Positions 49,296-59,185 are shown, counted from the stretch's first letter. The stretch: DNA of 64,000 bases from Corynebacterium cystitidis (GCF_900187295.1 NZ_LT906473.1:1984001-2048000), one strand, 5' to 3'. Numbers and translations: made by a program. Notes: generated by a model from the letters alone, not told the origin.

Positions 49296-49868
49296 TTAAC
49301 GCTTGGAGTACTGAGGTGCGCGACGGGCCTTGTGCAGACCAGCCTTCTTGCGCTCCACTGCACGAGCGTCACGGGTGAGCAGGCCAGCCTTTTTCAGGGT
49401 TGGGCGCTCAGCCGGGTTGTAGATGTTCAGCGCGCGAGCAATCGCCAGACGCAGTGCACCAGACTGGCCGGTTGGGCCGCCACCGTGCACCGTTGCTTTG
49501 ATATCGAACTGCTTCTCCCGCTCAAGAGTGGTCAGAGGCAGCAAGATGTCCTGCTGGTGCAGCTTGTTCGGGAAGTAGTCCTCGAACTCGCGGCCGTTGA
49601 CCACGATCTTGCCGGAGCCTTCAACCACGGTCACGCGAGCAATGGCGCGCTTACGACGGCCAACGGTCTGGATTGGGCCCTCGTGCAGCTGCGGTGCAGC
49701 GAACTCTTGGACCTGCTCCTCGGAAGCATCGTCTGCAGACGCTACCGCGTCACCGATGGTGTAGTTGAACTCTTCAGTAGCAGCGGTTGCAGCGGCGATG
49801 TCGGCCGCGTCTGCAACGTTGTCGTCGAGTTCCTCGACGGAGTTAACGTTCTGGTTTGCCTCGGTCAT
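49296..49868 (-). CDS. rpsI: 30S ribosomal protein S9
   Basis: 190-aa S9. The conserved part (about residues 65-190) begins [27 protein letters not shown] and ends in the basic tail [25 protein letters not shown], whose terminal Lys-Arg reaches the P-site tRNA. The first 60 residues are an acidic Asn/Ala/Glu-rich extension usual in corynebacteria. The start overlaps the last base of rplM, so they are co-translated. Confidence 0.95.
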   Translation of the reverse strand: MTEANQNVNSVEELDDNVADAADIAAATAATEEFNYTIGDAVASADDASEEQVQEFAAPQLHEGPIQTVGRRKRAIARVTVVEGSGKIVVNGREFEDYFPNKLHQQDILLPLTTLEREKQFDIKATVHGGGPTGQSGALRLAIARALNIYNPAERPTLKKAGLLTRDARAVERKKAGLHKARRAPQYSKR

Positions 49869-50311
49869 TACTGTGCCACCTGCTTGAACTCGTAGGGCTC
49901 TGGGTTCTGGCCAGCGTGTGTGTGATCAGGGCCAACGAACACGTGGAGCTTCTTAATGGACTGTCGGGAAAGCTTGTTGTGTGGCATCATGCCCTTCACA
50001 GCTTCCTCAATGACGCGATCTGGGTGCTTGTCCAGTGCACGACCCAGGGTCATGGACGTCAGACCACCCGGATAACCGGAGTGGCGGTAGCGCATTTCGC
50101 GGTCGCGCTTGTTGGAAGAAATGTGGATCTTCTCGGCGTTGATCACAATGACGTGATCGCCGGTGTCGGTGTTTGGCGCATATATTGGCTTGTGCTTGCC
50201 GCGCAGCAGGTCTGCCACGGTGGAAGCGAGCTTGCCAAGCACCACGTCGGTTGCGTCGACGACGTACCACTTACGGGTAATGTCACCGCTTTTCGGGTGG
50301 TAAGTAGACAT
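49868..50311 (-). CDS. rplM: 50S ribosomal protein L13
   Basis: 147-aa L13, full length. The ATG at 50311 ([22 protein letters not shown]) has AAAGGAG just upstream; the longer frame is leader. Signatures include [37 protein letters not shown] and [20 protein letters not shown]. First gene of rplM-rpsI, placed after the ESX-4 genes as in mycobacteria. Confidence 0.96.
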   Translation of the reverse strand: MSTYHPKSGDITRKWYVVDATDVVLGKLASTVADLLRGKHKPIYAPNTDTGDHVIVINAEKIHISSNKRDREMRYRHSGYPGGLTSMTLGRALDKHPDRVIEEAVKGMMPHNKLSRQSIKKLHVFVGPDHTHAGQNPEPYEFKQVAQ

Positions 50312-50515
50312 GCATGACTCCTTTGAAGTCTGTCTCGATGGCTGCCGGCCAGTACAATCTTTGTGCCCCCTCACTCCTTGCGGCGGCCGGTGGAGACCCG
50401 TGGAGTGTGCGTCGCTCTCCTTCGTCGAGCGACAGATCAACGATTGGCGCTTAACGACGAGCGCGTGCGTGGGAACACACAGGTATAGAAGAATACGGGA
50501 CACTCACCCCAAAAA

Positions 50516-50560
50516 CCAAACGCCGCCTGAGCTATGGGGTCAAACTCAGGCGGCGTTTGG
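50516..50560 (-). terminator. Intrinsic terminator of the ESX-4 minus-strand operon
   Basis: Perfect 16-bp arms CCAAACGCCGCCTGAG and CTCAGGCGGCGTTTGG with a 13-base loop, followed on the minus strand by a T5 run. It separates the WXG100 genes from rplM. Confidence 0.85.
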
Positions 50561-50730
50561 TGTGGTGCGCGGTCCCCCAACCGCGTCTCCCCCGGGTATT
50601 CAGCACCAGTGGTGCGCAGCCCTGCGCGCCTCAAGTACTGAAGTTGAGTAGTGGCCCATGGCTCTCAGGCGTCGTATCTGCCCTCACGAATCCACAACTG
50701 TGTGTGATGGAGAGTGGGCCACAAGTCTGT

Positions 50731-50770
50731 TTTTTCTGTGTTTTTCTGTGTTTATCTGCGTTTATCTGCT
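50731..50770. repeat. Four 10-bp tandem repeats behind the EsxT-like gene
   Basis: TTTTTCTGTG twice, then TTTATCTGCG and TTTATCTGCT, in exact 10-bp phase. The array starts 6 bp after the stop of the WXG100 gene on the minus strand. Unit sequence differs from the array at 14103, but period and copy number are the same. Confidence 0.85.
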
Positions 50771-50776
50771 CCGGTT

Positions 50777-51073
50777 TTAGGCCCCGGACCAGCTACGCGC
50801 AATGGCCGAGTTAATACCCTCCATCCGAAGAGAACCCTGACGGACGTTATCCGCGATGGTATTTAGGATCTCATTGAGTTCATGTGCCGCGTCGTCCCAT
50901 TTCTTCTGGTGGATCCAGTAGCTGTCGGCTGCTTCGCCGACCCAGCTTTCAGCCATGGGGGCAAGCACATTCTTCAGCTCATCCAGTTCGGCTGCAACAT
51001 TGCGGGCGCTTGATGCGATGTCCTCCGAAGCCGCGGCGAGGTTGTTGAACCCATACTTGATTGTTTCTGACAT
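50777..51073 (-). CDS. esxT: WXG100-family ESX-4 protein, EsxT-like
   Basis: 98-aa helical-hairpin substrate of type VII secretion. The turn motif is ESWVGEAADSY (W-x-G at about 44-46), flanked by long helices. It is the last gene of the minus-strand ESX-4 unit, the position of esxT (Rv3444c). It should heterodimerise with the EsxU-like protein encoded just upstream. Confidence 0.87.
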   Translation of the reverse strand: MSETIKYGFNNLAAASEDIASSARNVAAELDELKNVLAPMAESWVGEAADSYWIHQKKWDDAAHELNEILNTIADNVRQGSLRMEGINSAIARSWSGA

Positions 51074-51118
51074 GAGGTGTCCTTTCGTTCGTGTGCAGGT
51101 GTAGTAGTTGAGTGAGTG

Positions 51119-51460
51119 TTAGAGCGGAAGGCCCTCATTGGGCATGATGGACTGGAATGCTTCTGCGTTGACCGTTTCCGTTTCTTCGTAGTTGCCAGCG
51201 TTGGACCGGATGTTGACAGCGATATCGGTCAGTGCCTCACCCAGACGGCGCTCAGCGTCGTCGTAACGCGCCATGAGGTTGGCGAAGGTCAGCTGCGCGC
51301 TACCAGTCCAGTAGGCGCGGGTACCTTCGGCAACATCCTGAACGCGGGCAAGTTCTGCGCGAACAGCGCCGTTAACATCGTCGGTGTGGTTTGCGGCAGT
51401 GCGCATGACCTCAGCTTCTGTTTGGAACTGCTGGCCTGCGCTACCTGTTGGCTCGCTCAT
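51119..51460 (-). CDS. esxU: WXG100-family ESX-4 protein, EsxU-like
   Basis: 113-aa helical-hairpin protein. The turn is GTRAYWTGSAQLTFANL (W-x-G at about 50-52). The ATG at 51460 (MSEPTGSAGQQFQTEAEVM) is chosen; the longer open frame adds an unrelated Pro/Trp-rich segment. It precedes the EsxT-like gene by 45 bp, matching esxU-esxT order of mycobacterial ESX-4. Confidence 0.85.
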   Translation of the reverse strand: MSEPTGSAGQQFQTEAEVMRTAANHTDDVNGAVRAELARVQDVAEGTRAYWTGSAQLTFANLMARYDDAERRLGEALTDIAVNIRSNAGNYEETETVNAEAFQSIMPNEGLPL

Positions 51461-51610
51461 TGCGATCAAATCCCCCTTGTGAAGTGCCCGTGTGGGCTGT
51501 TGGTATGAGTGAAAGAACCAAGGCGGTCTTTCTACTTGTATTGGACTGTCAAAGTGCTTGTTCGGTTCCCTCATTTTTAAAAAAACTTTGAGAAAGTTTA
51601 TTTACCCAGG

Positions 51611-52657
51611 TCAGAGCGCCGCATCGGGGGCGGTGTAGCGAGCCGATTCATACGCCATTTGGCACGTTGCTCGTTGTACCGTGGTTGGGCTGTAGCGTGA
51701 GTGACAACCCACGGAGAGTTGGACGCCTGCCTCCACCCAGGTCACCCACTGTGCCTCAGAACCATCGACGGCATACTGGTGGTATTCAACATGACGGTCA
51801 TCAACCGCCACTAACTCCAGCTCCGGATCCATGCTGACCTCACGCTCGACCTGCTTCAGCAGTTCTTCAGCAGGCAGACCGTACAGGTCATCAATTGCAA
51901 GCTGGAGGCGGAAATCTGGATCATCGCCTTCAGCTTTCCACATATCGTCGTCGGCCTCGAGGTGAAAACCTGCAGGAAGGGTCACTTCAAGGCCGTTTTG
52001 TGCCAACACCACCGTCTCCGGAGCTGATACAGCGGGGCTGGAGGTAATCGGCGCAGCGCTCCTCGACGCCTCAGGGGCGGGCTCTACGCTGTGCTCTACA
52101 CTGTCCTTCACAGCAGGCGGCTCCCCGGCCTGGATAGCAGGTGGGGCAGCCTGCGTACTCATCCCCACCGCCCATATTCCGGCACCTAAGACAATGGCAA
52201 CCGTTGCCCCCAGGATGAGGACAGGTACGCGCGAGCGTGTCGACGATTTCCGCTCCTCCACGGGTCGGATCAGTCCTGTGATTTCTCCTGGGACGTCCTC
52301 GTATGGATAAAGTGCGGGTTCCATGTGTCCCACAGCTTCTATAGATTCGACGGCTTCAGATTCTGCTGACTGTGCCTCGGCAGGTGGTGGCATCGAAGTG
52401 CCTGGGGTGCCGTCGTCACGCGCAACCGCGCGCACGGCAAAGCCCTTCTTTTCTGCGAAGCTTTTAACCTCGGAGGCGAAGTCCTTGGCAGCATCAATAA
52501 CAATGGTGTAGCCGGCAGGATCATCGTCGATAAGCTGCAAACAGTATCCAACGAGCTCAGCGGGACCTGGGTTGTCGTAGCGGAAATAGGTGGTGTCTGC
52601 GTCGATGATCGTGACCGACGGCGAGACAGTAATGGTCAGTGTAGTTGGCGTGGTCAC
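51611..52657 (-). CDS. Type VII secretion-associated protein, Rv3446c family
   Basis: 348-aa membrane-anchored protein. The N-terminal cytoplasmic domain (residues 1-85) looks like a small actin-like/RNase-H fragment (YTIVIDAAKDFASEVKSFAEKKGF). One helix lies at about 146-167 (VPVLILGATVAIVLGAGIWAVG). The extracytoplasmic C-terminal domain has NGLEVTLPAGFHLEADDDMWKAEGDDPDFRLQLA, typical of the actinobacterial T7SS-associated family. It overlaps the eccC stop by 4 bp, so it is translationally coupled. Confidence 0.85.
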   Translation of the reverse strand: MTTPTTLTITVSPSVTIIDADTTYFRYDNPGPAELVGYCLQLIDDDPAGYTIVIDAAKDFASEVKSFAEKKGFAVRAVARDDGTPGTSMPPPAEAQSAESEAVESIEAVGHMEPALYPYEDVPGEITGLIRPVEERKSSTRSRVPVLILGATVAIVLGAGIWAVGMSTQAAPPAIQAGEPPAVKDSVEHSVEPAPEASRSAAPITSSPAVSAPETVVLAQNGLEVTLPAGFHLEADDDMWKAEGDDPDFRLQLAIDDLYGLPAEELLKQVEREVSMDPELELVAVDDRHVEYHQYAVDGSEAQWVTWVEAGVQLSVGCHSRYSPTTVQRATCQMAYESARYTAPDAAL

Positions 52658-55600
52658 TTTGAATCCTCTCCTGCGGCCTGTGGCGGCGCAACTGTGCTGG
52701 CGATCTGCACCATCCCAACGATGGCGTCTTCTGCAACCAAAGTCCCGCGACCTGGTGGCTGTGCACTGGCTCGAACTCCGAAGACAGCGCCCTCCTCTCG
52801 ATTGCCGTCGAGCACGACAACGGTGGGTTGTTCATCTTTCAGCGATGCCAGGAATCTGCCGTGGAGGGCTCGCCCCACACCACCAAATTTGCGGGCCACG
52901 AAAATATGCATGCCGATATCGGCGGAGTGCGACAATAGTTCCAGCAGCGGCCGGAGGTGCTCATCAGGAACTAGGTCAAGATCATCAATCACGATGTAGA
53001 TATCCGGGCCAGTCCACCATGAGCGCGTAGCCAACTGCTCTGCGGTGACATCGGGGCCAGGCAGGCGGGCACGCAGGGTGGCCGTGGCTTGGGAGCAAGC
53101 CTTCGCCGCCGCCTCAGTGGTTGCGGCGTACATGGCAACCATGTCCTCGTTCAGCTGCCCGAGGTGGGCGCGGTGCGGATCGATGACCACGAGCCGCGCC
53201 GTGTCCCGTGGCTGAGTTTCCACCCAGCGCATTAGAGTTAACAGCGCAGTCGATTTTCCGGATTCCGCCAACCCTGTAACAAAGAAGTGGTGGCCGTGTA
53301 GGGTCAGCGCCGCCAGATCCGGCCCACCGATGCCTATTACCGGCGCAGCATTATCCCCTTGGATGGAGCCCCACTCAATGTGTGCGGGAAGCGTTCGAAG
53401 TTGCGGAACTGGCAGCATCCCCGCACGCTTCGCTTCGGCGACGATGTGGGCCACGTCCTGCTTGGCGGTTTGCGCAACGAGCATCATGCGCCCGTCAGCA
53501 TCAAGACCGCGGCCTGGGGCAGCAGGCAGCTTTTGCTGCTGTTTCCGCCCGATTTGGGAGTCCAGTGCTTCACCCAGGCGCAATTCCATTTTGTTGCCAA
53601 TCAGGTCGCGTATCGACGAGCGCAGGGATGTCCACCGCTGAACAGAAAGAACGAGGTGGATCCCTGCTGCTGGACCATCGGAGGCGAGGCGGGCTAAAGC
53701 GGTTCGTAAGTCGTCGAATTCTTGGTCCGGGCCGATCAATGCGTGCCAACCATCGATGACCAAAACCACGTGTCGGCCTGCTGGCTCGTCCAAAAATCCG
53801 GCTACTTCATCGACAATGCGCCGCAGTTTTTCTGGTTCATGCCGCGTGGCAATGCCAGCTACATGCGGCAACCGGTGCAGGTCCTGATAGTCTCCACTGC
53901 CAGCATCGATGATGTAGAAGGCAAGATCATCTGTTCCCGTTGTCAGCGCAAGAGAGGAAACAATGGTGCGCAGCGCCGTGGACTTTCCTGTTTGGGGCCC
54001 GCCTGCAATGGCGAAATGACCACCGGCACGGGTCAAGTCCACCATCAGGGTGTCTTGGCGCTGGTGGTACGGCAGATCCACGATGCCAATTGGGGCTCGT
54101 AGCTGGCGGGGACCGCCGGGGCTCATCTCGCCTCTGCGGGTGTTTCCAGCAACTTGGGATAGTTCGATCGCGGCAGGCAACGGTGGAAGCCAGACCTGGT
54201 GTGCACGTTGTTCTCGCTCAGTGGCAGCGGTGCGGGCAAGCTCCACCACTGCGTGGAGCAGCGTGGTGGAATCGTCAAAAGTCACTGGTGTGTCTGGAGC
54301 TGCGGTGAGCTGGTCCCACCCGGTATATTCCTGCACAGCTACTCTGCGGTCACCGCCTTCTACTGGATCTCCCCGGCGTGCCAGTGGGCCAGAGACGTAC
54401 GCGGCTTGAAAGCGTGTCAGTTCAGCGGAATCCGCCCTGATATAACCGGCCCCTGGAGAAGACGGCAGTTGGTAGGCATCGGATACTCCAAGCACCTGGC
54501 GTGATTCGGATGCGGAGAATGTTTTCAAACCGATGCGGTACGACAAGTGGGAATCGAGTCCTCGAAGTTTGCCCTCTTCCAAACGCTGGGATGCCAGCAG
54601 TAGGTGGACTCCAAGCGAACGGCCGAGACGACCTACCGCCACGAAAAGATCAGCGAAATCCGGGTGTTGCCCTAACAGTTCAGAAAACTCGTCGACAACA
54701 ATCACCAGTGCGGGAAGAGGTGCGAGATCGGGGCGGTTGCTAAGCCGCGCTGTCGTGTAATCGGTGACATTGGCAAAGTTGCCCGCATGTCGCAGCAGCT
54801 CCTGCCTGCGGTTGAGTTCGCCGGAGATGGCGTCGTACATGCGCTCTACCAGGATTGCCTCATTATCCAAGTTAGTGATCACCGCCGAGGTATGCGGAAG
54901 ATCTTCGCACCCAAGGAAGGTGGCTCCACCTTTAAAGTCGACGAGCACGAAGTTCAGTTCGTCCGGTGAATGAGTCGTGGCCAGTGCAACCACCAGGGTA
55001 CGCAACAGTTCCGACTTTCCGGACCCTGTCGCACCGATACATAGTCCGTGTGGCCCCATTCCGCCGTGGGCTGATTCTTTGAGGTCGAGTTGTACCGGCA
55101 TGCCGTGTTCATCAATCCCGATCGGTACCTTGAGGCGATTGGGGGCGAGATCACGGCCGGGCCACAGTGCGCGGGGGCTGATCTGGTCAATGGCAGGCAT
55201 CCGCAGCAGATCCATCAATTCGTTGTTGGCCCCACTTCCCTCACCGGCCTCGGGGCGCCGCAGAGGTGCGAGCCTGCGGGCGACAAGCTCTGCGTCGGCG
55301 ATGGAGAAATCGTCAGGGGTTCCAAGCCGCTCCTCCCCGACCATGGTGAAGACGGAGACGTGGTCGTCGATATGCACGTGGATGCCCTCGTCGTCAGCAA
55401 ACCGGTGGATGGGATCTTGCGGGTCGGGCGCGATCACGAAGGTGCAGCGCGAAGAATCTCGATTTTCGCTTGTCGACGACTCCGTTTGCACCACTGTGTG
55501 CGACAAGTGCGGTGACTCCACGTCCACCACGGTGATATGCAGTTCAGCTTCCTCGGGCGAGCGGGTATGCGTTGTCCACTTCAACCAATCAGCCATCCCT

Positions 55601-56358
55601 TGTGAGCACCGATTGGTGATCCCCACTGTTTCAGGCCCATGGAAAAACATCAGTTGCGCGAGCATGGATGACGCCGTAGACCACGCGCCAGGCCCGGACA
55701 ACGTAATCATCCTAAACGCCTGAATCTGCACCACAATGGGGATACCGTGAACAGAACTGACTGCTGCTACGGCACGCCTCAAGCTCACTGCGCACACAGG
55801 GTCGAGGTCTTCCGTAGAGCCAGGATCATCAACATCAATGGGCGTGGTTAATGACCCCACGCCAAGGCCGACACGGACCTCCCCAACGCGTGGATCCTGC
55901 TGGCCCCGCTCCCACGTGCGCGCAGGATCGACAGTTGTCAACAGCTTGGCAGGATGCGGGTGGTGGAAGAGCTCATGGTCACGCTGTTGTTGTGCATGGT
56001 CTCGTGCCTGGGCACTGAGCGCGTCAAGATGGCGTAGATAGATGCGGCGCTGTTCGTCGATATCGCCTGTTTTTTCCGGCGGGGAGACCATCATCAGCAT
56101 GCTCATCCCCATCATGAGTGGGAAGAGCAGCATCATCGGGCTCATTCCGCGCCCGGATAGCGCCATGATCAACACAATGGCCAGCAAAGCGCCGATCATG
56201 ACGATGGGCATGATGATCCGCATGAGTGGTTCCGGTGTGGGCCGCTGCGCTTCTGGAACCGGCTCTGCTTTGAGCGTGCCTTGCGGTAGCGCTGGGCCGG
56301 TTTGTTTCTGCGACGGTGAGAGCGGCGCTACGACAAAATCTTGGTGTACACCAAGCAC
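52654..56358 (-). CDS. eccC: ESX-4 core ATPase EccC
   Basis: 1234-aa FtsK/SpoIIIE-type motor of type VII secretion. Two N-terminal membrane helices (about 45-95) are followed by three ATPase domains, with Walker A at about residue 443 (GATGSGKSELLRTL), 791 (GGPQTGKSTALRTI) and 1036 (GLAESGKSTALLTL). LVDFKGGATF is the domain-1 Walker B-proximal motif, and single-chain form is as in ESX-4. GTG start with AAGGGGGG upstream. It is divergent from eccD across 181 bp, an arrangement conserved in Mycobacteriales. Confidence 0.95.
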   Translation of the reverse strand: MLGVHQDFVVAPLSPSQKQTGPALPQGTLKAEPVPEAQRPTPEPLMRIIMPIVMIGALLAIVLIMALSGRGMSPMMLLFPLMMGMSMLMMVSPPEKTGDIDEQRRIYLRHLDALSAQARDHAQQQRDHELFHHPHPAKLLTTVDPARTWERGQQDPRVGEVRVGLGVGSLTTPIDVDDPGSTEDLDPVCAVSLRRAVAAVSSVHGIPIVVQIQAFRMITLSGPGAWSTASSMLAQLMFFHGPETVGITNRCSQGMADWLKWTTHTRSPEEAELHITVVDVESPHLSHTVVQTESSTSENRDSSRCTFVIAPDPQDPIHRFADDEGIHVHIDDHVSVFTMVGEERLGTPDDFSIADAELVARRLAPLRRPEAGEGSGANNELMDLLRMPAIDQISPRALWPGRDLAPNRLKVPIGIDEHGMPVQLDLKESAHGGMGPHGLCIGATGSGKSELLRTLVVALATTHSPDELNFVLVDFKGGATFLGCEDLPHTSAVITNLDNEAILVERMYDAISGELNRRQELLRHAGNFANVTDYTTARLSNRPDLAPLPALVIVVDEFSELLGQHPDFADLFVAVGRLGRSLGVHLLLASQRLEEGKLRGLDSHLSYRIGLKTFSASESRQVLGVSDAYQLPSSPGAGYIRADSAELTRFQAAYVSGPLARRGDPVEGGDRRVAVQEYTGWDQLTAAPDTPVTFDDSTTLLHAVVELARTAATEREQRAHQVWLPPLPAAIELSQVAGNTRRGEMSPGGPRQLRAPIGIVDLPYHQRQDTLMVDLTRAGGHFAIAGGPQTGKSTALRTIVSSLALTTGTDDLAFYIIDAGSGDYQDLHRLPHVAGIATRHEPEKLRRIVDEVAGFLDEPAGRHVVLVIDGWHALIGPDQEFDDLRTALARLASDGPAAGIHLVLSVQRWTSLRSSIRDLIGNKMELRLGEALDSQIGRKQQQKLPAAPGRGLDADGRMMLVAQTAKQDVAHIVAEAKRAGMLPVPQLRTLPAHIEWGSIQGDNAAPVIGIGGPDLAALTLHGHHFFVTGLAESGKSTALLTLMRWVETQPRDTARLVVIDPHRAHLGQLNEDMVAMYAATTEAAAKACSQATATLRARLPGPDVTAEQLATRSWWTGPDIYIVIDDLDLVPDEHLRPLLELLSHSADIGMHIFVARKFGGVGRALHGRFLASLKDEQPTVVVLDGNREEGAVFGVRASAQPPGRGTLVAEDAIVGMVQIASTVAPPQAAGEDSK

Positions 56359-56539
56359 TGTTCCCCCCTTGTAGGTGCCTTGAATCTGGCCTGTATATGG
56401 CTTGTATGTGGCTGTCTCAGCCGACTGGTCACCCCGACCAGTCCCCCGTTGCTGTGGACACGCCAGCTATCTTAGGCCACAATGAAGACAGGCGTGCGGT
56501 GAGGGGATCGCACAACGATGAATTCGGGGGTATTTTTCG

Positions 56540-57847
56540 ATGACTTCAGCCATGCACCATGTGGTCCGCGTGACGGTGCGGCTCGATAATGGCCAGCATC
56601 ATTCGGCGACGGATGTCACGCTTCCTAGTTCTTCGAGTTTGGCGGAGATTTTGCCGGAACTCACCGACCTCATCGACGCCCCACCGTCTGAAAGGCCGTG
56701 GGAGTTCACCACGGTTGCGGGGCAGCCGTTGGACCAGCACGCTCCCCTGCATAATCTCGACATCGCGGATGGTTCAGTCGTCGTGATGCGCCCGGAGGCC
56801 CCCTATGAACCCCCGGTGGTGCGCGACGCCGCCGAGGCGTTGGTGGTGCAGGCTGGTTCCTTACCTCGGTCGCCGGCGTTGGAGCAGGCAACATCAATTG
56901 TGGTGGCAGTAGGTCTCATCGCGCTTCTTTCAGTGGTACTTCCGGTGCCTGTGGCTTGCACCATCGTTGCGGTGGTGATGTTGCTGTTGGGTGTTTACAC
57001 AGCAGGCCAGGCGCTAATGACAGCCGCAGTTGTCGGCGCCGGGGTGGCTACTGGCGTTTGGGTTGCCGGGGGCGAGTCCAGCCCTACTGCGGTCGCGGTG
57101 GCAGTGGCGGTTGCGTGCTGCACCTGTCTGGTTGCGGTCGGCGTTGCGGCGTACTTCCGTCTTGTGGGAACACGCGTGACGACGACCACCGCAACGGCTT
57201 GCCTTGTGCTGCTCAGTGGGTGTGTCGGCGCGTGGCTACCTGGTGGATCTGCGTCCGCAGCCGTATCCATGTTGGTGGGGCTGCTGGTAATCATGGCTGT
57301 TCCCGGTGTGGCAACTCAACTGGCTGGCTTAAGGATTCCGCGTGTTCCTACCGCGGGCGAGCCGCTGCCCGATGCGAATGACCACCAGTCCGATGTTGAC
57401 CTGCGGGCACAAGCCGCGCACCGGATCAGCGATGGGATGTATCTCGGCGTTGCCATCGGGATGGTGCCGGGCTTTGCCCAATTCGCGTGGCGCGGTGGCG
57501 AATGGACATGGTTGTTGTGCCTCTGCTTGGCGGGTGCGATTGTGATTCATGCGTCCCGGCATAACGCGCCTATCGCACGCATGTCCCTGATGGCGGTGGC
57601 CATCGTCGCAGTCACGGTTGCGTCTGTGTCGCTGACCCGCGACGTCGGGCACCCTGTTGTCCTCGCCTTTGGCATAGCTATTGCTCTGGCGGTGATGGCG
57701 GCACCATTATGGGCGGGACTTGTTTCACGGCTCGAACCCACCACAGTGGTGTGGTTCGAGCGTACAGAACAAGCAGCGATTATTGCTGTGATCCCGTTAG
57801 CTATCCACGTAGCCGGTATTTTTACCATGATTCGAGGCCTGGGATGA
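56540..57847 (+). CDS. eccD: ESX-4 membrane channel component EccD
   Basis: 435-aa protein. Residues 1-85 form a ubiquitin-like YukD domain (VVRVTVRLDNGQHHSATDVTLPSSSSLAEILPELTDLI), followed by about 11 hydrophobic helices. ESX EccD subunits build the membrane pore with EccB, EccC and, elsewhere, EccE; ESX-4 loci usually lack EccE and none is seen here. The stop overlaps the mycP ATG by 4 bp. Confidence 0.92.
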   Translation: MTSAMHHVVRVTVRLDNGQHHSATDVTLPSSSSLAEILPELTDLIDAPPSERPWEFTTVAGQPLDQHAPLHNLDIADGSVVVMRPEAPYEPPVVRDAAEALVVQAGSLPRSPALEQATSIVVAVGLIALLSVVLPVPVACTIVAVVMLLLGVYTAGQALMTAAVVGAGVATGVWVAGGESSPTAVAVAVAVACCTCLVAVGVAAYFRLVGTRVTTTTATACLVLLSGCVGAWLPGGSASAAVSMLVGLLVIMAVPGVATQLAGLRIPRVPTAGEPLPDANDHQSDVDLRAQAAHRISDGMYLGVAIGMVPGFAQFAWRGGEWTWLLCLCLAGAIVIHASRHNAPIARMSLMAVAIVAVTVASVSLTRDVGHPVVLAFGIAIALAVMAAPLWAGLVSRLEPTTVVWFERTEQAAIIAVIPLAIHVAGIFTMIRGLG

Positions 57848-59019
57848 GCAGCCAACCGTGGGAGCTTGCATGGGTACGTGCGTTAGCGTTAGTCGGCTTT
57901 CTGGCGCTGCCACTTGTGGCGTTGCCGCCTGCCGCTGCTCAGGACGTTGCTTGTGTCATCCCAGAACCGATCGATGCGCCAGCGGTATCTTCCGAGGTGG
58001 AATCCCTCCGCCACCTGGCCACGGGTGCTGGGACGACGGTAGCGGTCATCGATACCGGGGTAGCAGCGCATCCCCAGCTTCAGCGGCTGACTCCTGGCGC
58101 CGACTTTGTCACACCTGAGCACCCTCATCCGTTGCACGATTGCGATGGGCACGGCACAGTTGTCGCAGGCATCATCGCGGGAGCTGACCATGGGATTGCA
58201 CCCGATGCCCGCATTGTGGCGATCCGCCAGACATCCGGACATTTCCGCTTCAACCCTGAGGATCCCGGCAGTCCAGGAAGCTTGGCCTCGTTAGCCGATG
58301 CGATTCATGATGCAGTCAACCACAATGCCGATGTGATCAACATCTCAGTAGTGTCGTGTGTTCCTGCGTCCGCACGCGTTGATGACAAAGTGCTGCGCGA
58401 TGCTTTAGCCCGCGCCGAGGATGCCGGCGCGGTGGTGGTCGCCGCTGCTGGTAATGAGTCGGAAGCCTGCCCCGACGGCTCGTTTGTTTATCCTGCCCAT
58501 TTACCCACGGTGGTAGCGGTGGGTGCCCGCAATGGCGCTTATACCCTTGCTGATTACTCGGTGAGCGTGCCCGATGACCAGGCCCAGGTGTCTGCGGCGG
58601 GTGTACCGGCAGCTGCGCTGTCACCTTCCGGTAAGGGCTTTGCCTCGGGCATTTATCCGCGAGAGCAGTCTGGATTGGAGCAGTTTGTGGGCACCAGTTT
58701 TGCCGCTCCGGTGGTCAGCGGTACTGCAGCACTCCTGCAACAGCGTTTCCCTGAGGAAACTCCTGCTCAACTGCGCCAGCGGCTGTACCGCGCGGCCGAA
58801 CCTACTGGCGGGTATCTCGACCCTTACCAGGCAATTTCTACGGCTGGCCCGGCACAGGCGACAGCACCTACAGCCCACCCGGCCGAAGTCCAGATGGCCG
58901 AACAGCCAGATTCATTCGCTTTTCGCCGAGCCACCTGGCTGCTGGCCACCATCGGCGGGCTGTTAGCCCTGCTCGTGCTGGGGATCGGCATCCGCAGATC
59001 CTACCTCACCTCTACGTGA
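57844..59019 (+). CDS. mycP: ESX-4 mycosin (subtilisin-like protease) MycP
   Basis: 391-aa membrane-anchored serine protease. Signal peptide at 1-33, catalytic Asp in TVAVIDTGVAAHP, His in DCDGHGTVVAGIIAG and Ser in VGTSFAAPVVSGTAAL; oxyanion Asn in AAAGNESE. A C-terminal helix (about 360-383) anchors it. It stabilises the secretion complex in other ESX systems. A short hairpin (ACCTCAC/GTGAGGT) spans the stop codon. Its usual convergent neighbour eccB is displaced by about 4.7 kb. Confidence 0.94.
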   Translation: MSSQPWELAWVRALALVGFLALPLVALPPAAAQDVACVIPEPIDAPAVSSEVESLRHLATGAGTTVAVIDTGVAAHPQLQRLTPGADFVTPEHPHPLHDCDGHGTVVAGIIAGADHGIAPDARIVAIRQTSGHFRFNPEDPGSPGSLASLADAIHDAVNHNADVINISVVSCVPASARVDDKVLRDALARAEDAGAVVVAAAGNESEACPDGSFVYPAHLPTVVAVGARNGAYTLADYSVSVPDDQAQVSAAGVPAAALSPSGKGFASGIYPREQSGLEQFVGTSFAAPVVSGTAALLQQRFPEETPAQLRQRLYRAAEPTGGYLDPYQAISTAGPAQATAPTAHPAEVQMAEQPDSFAFRRATWLLATIGGLLALLVLGIGIRRSYLTST

Positions 59020-59103
59020 GGTTCTGAAGCATGATCGTGATCAGGGACCGGGTTTAGTTCCCACGTGGTTCCGGGTTTACAAGACGTAAATCCTGCGATA
59101 TAG

Positions 59104-59136
59104 TTACAGATATTACAGCGGTTACAGTTATTACAG
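59104..59136. repeat. Four 9-bp iterons (TTACAG) before the HTH gene
   Basis: TTACAG occurs at 59104, 59113, 59122 and 59131, in exact 9-bp steps, followed by a partial TTAC. The array ends 49 bp before the HTH gene start, so it is a likely operator array for that protein or a neighbour. Confidence 0.8.
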
Positions 59137-59185
59137 TTACATCATCTATTTTCCTAATCTACCGCTCGCACAAAGAGACTTGACT

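Larger units (their letters stand above)
50312..50776. other. 465-bp region: rplM leader/promoter, ESX terminator and 10-bp repeats
   Basis: No gene. From the rplM side it holds a GC-rich leader of about 130 bp, which can pair (ACTCC with GGAGT around CGGCCGCCG), and the promoter of rplM-rpsI. Then come a perfect hairpin terminator and a phased repeat just behind the last ESX gene. Confidence 0.6.

Noticed and set aside
48744..49895. 383-aa plus-strand open frame spanning the IS21 end and antisense to rpsI
   Set aside because: It crosses an insertion-sequence end, the rpsI terminator and the rpsI gene; no protein similarity is visible.
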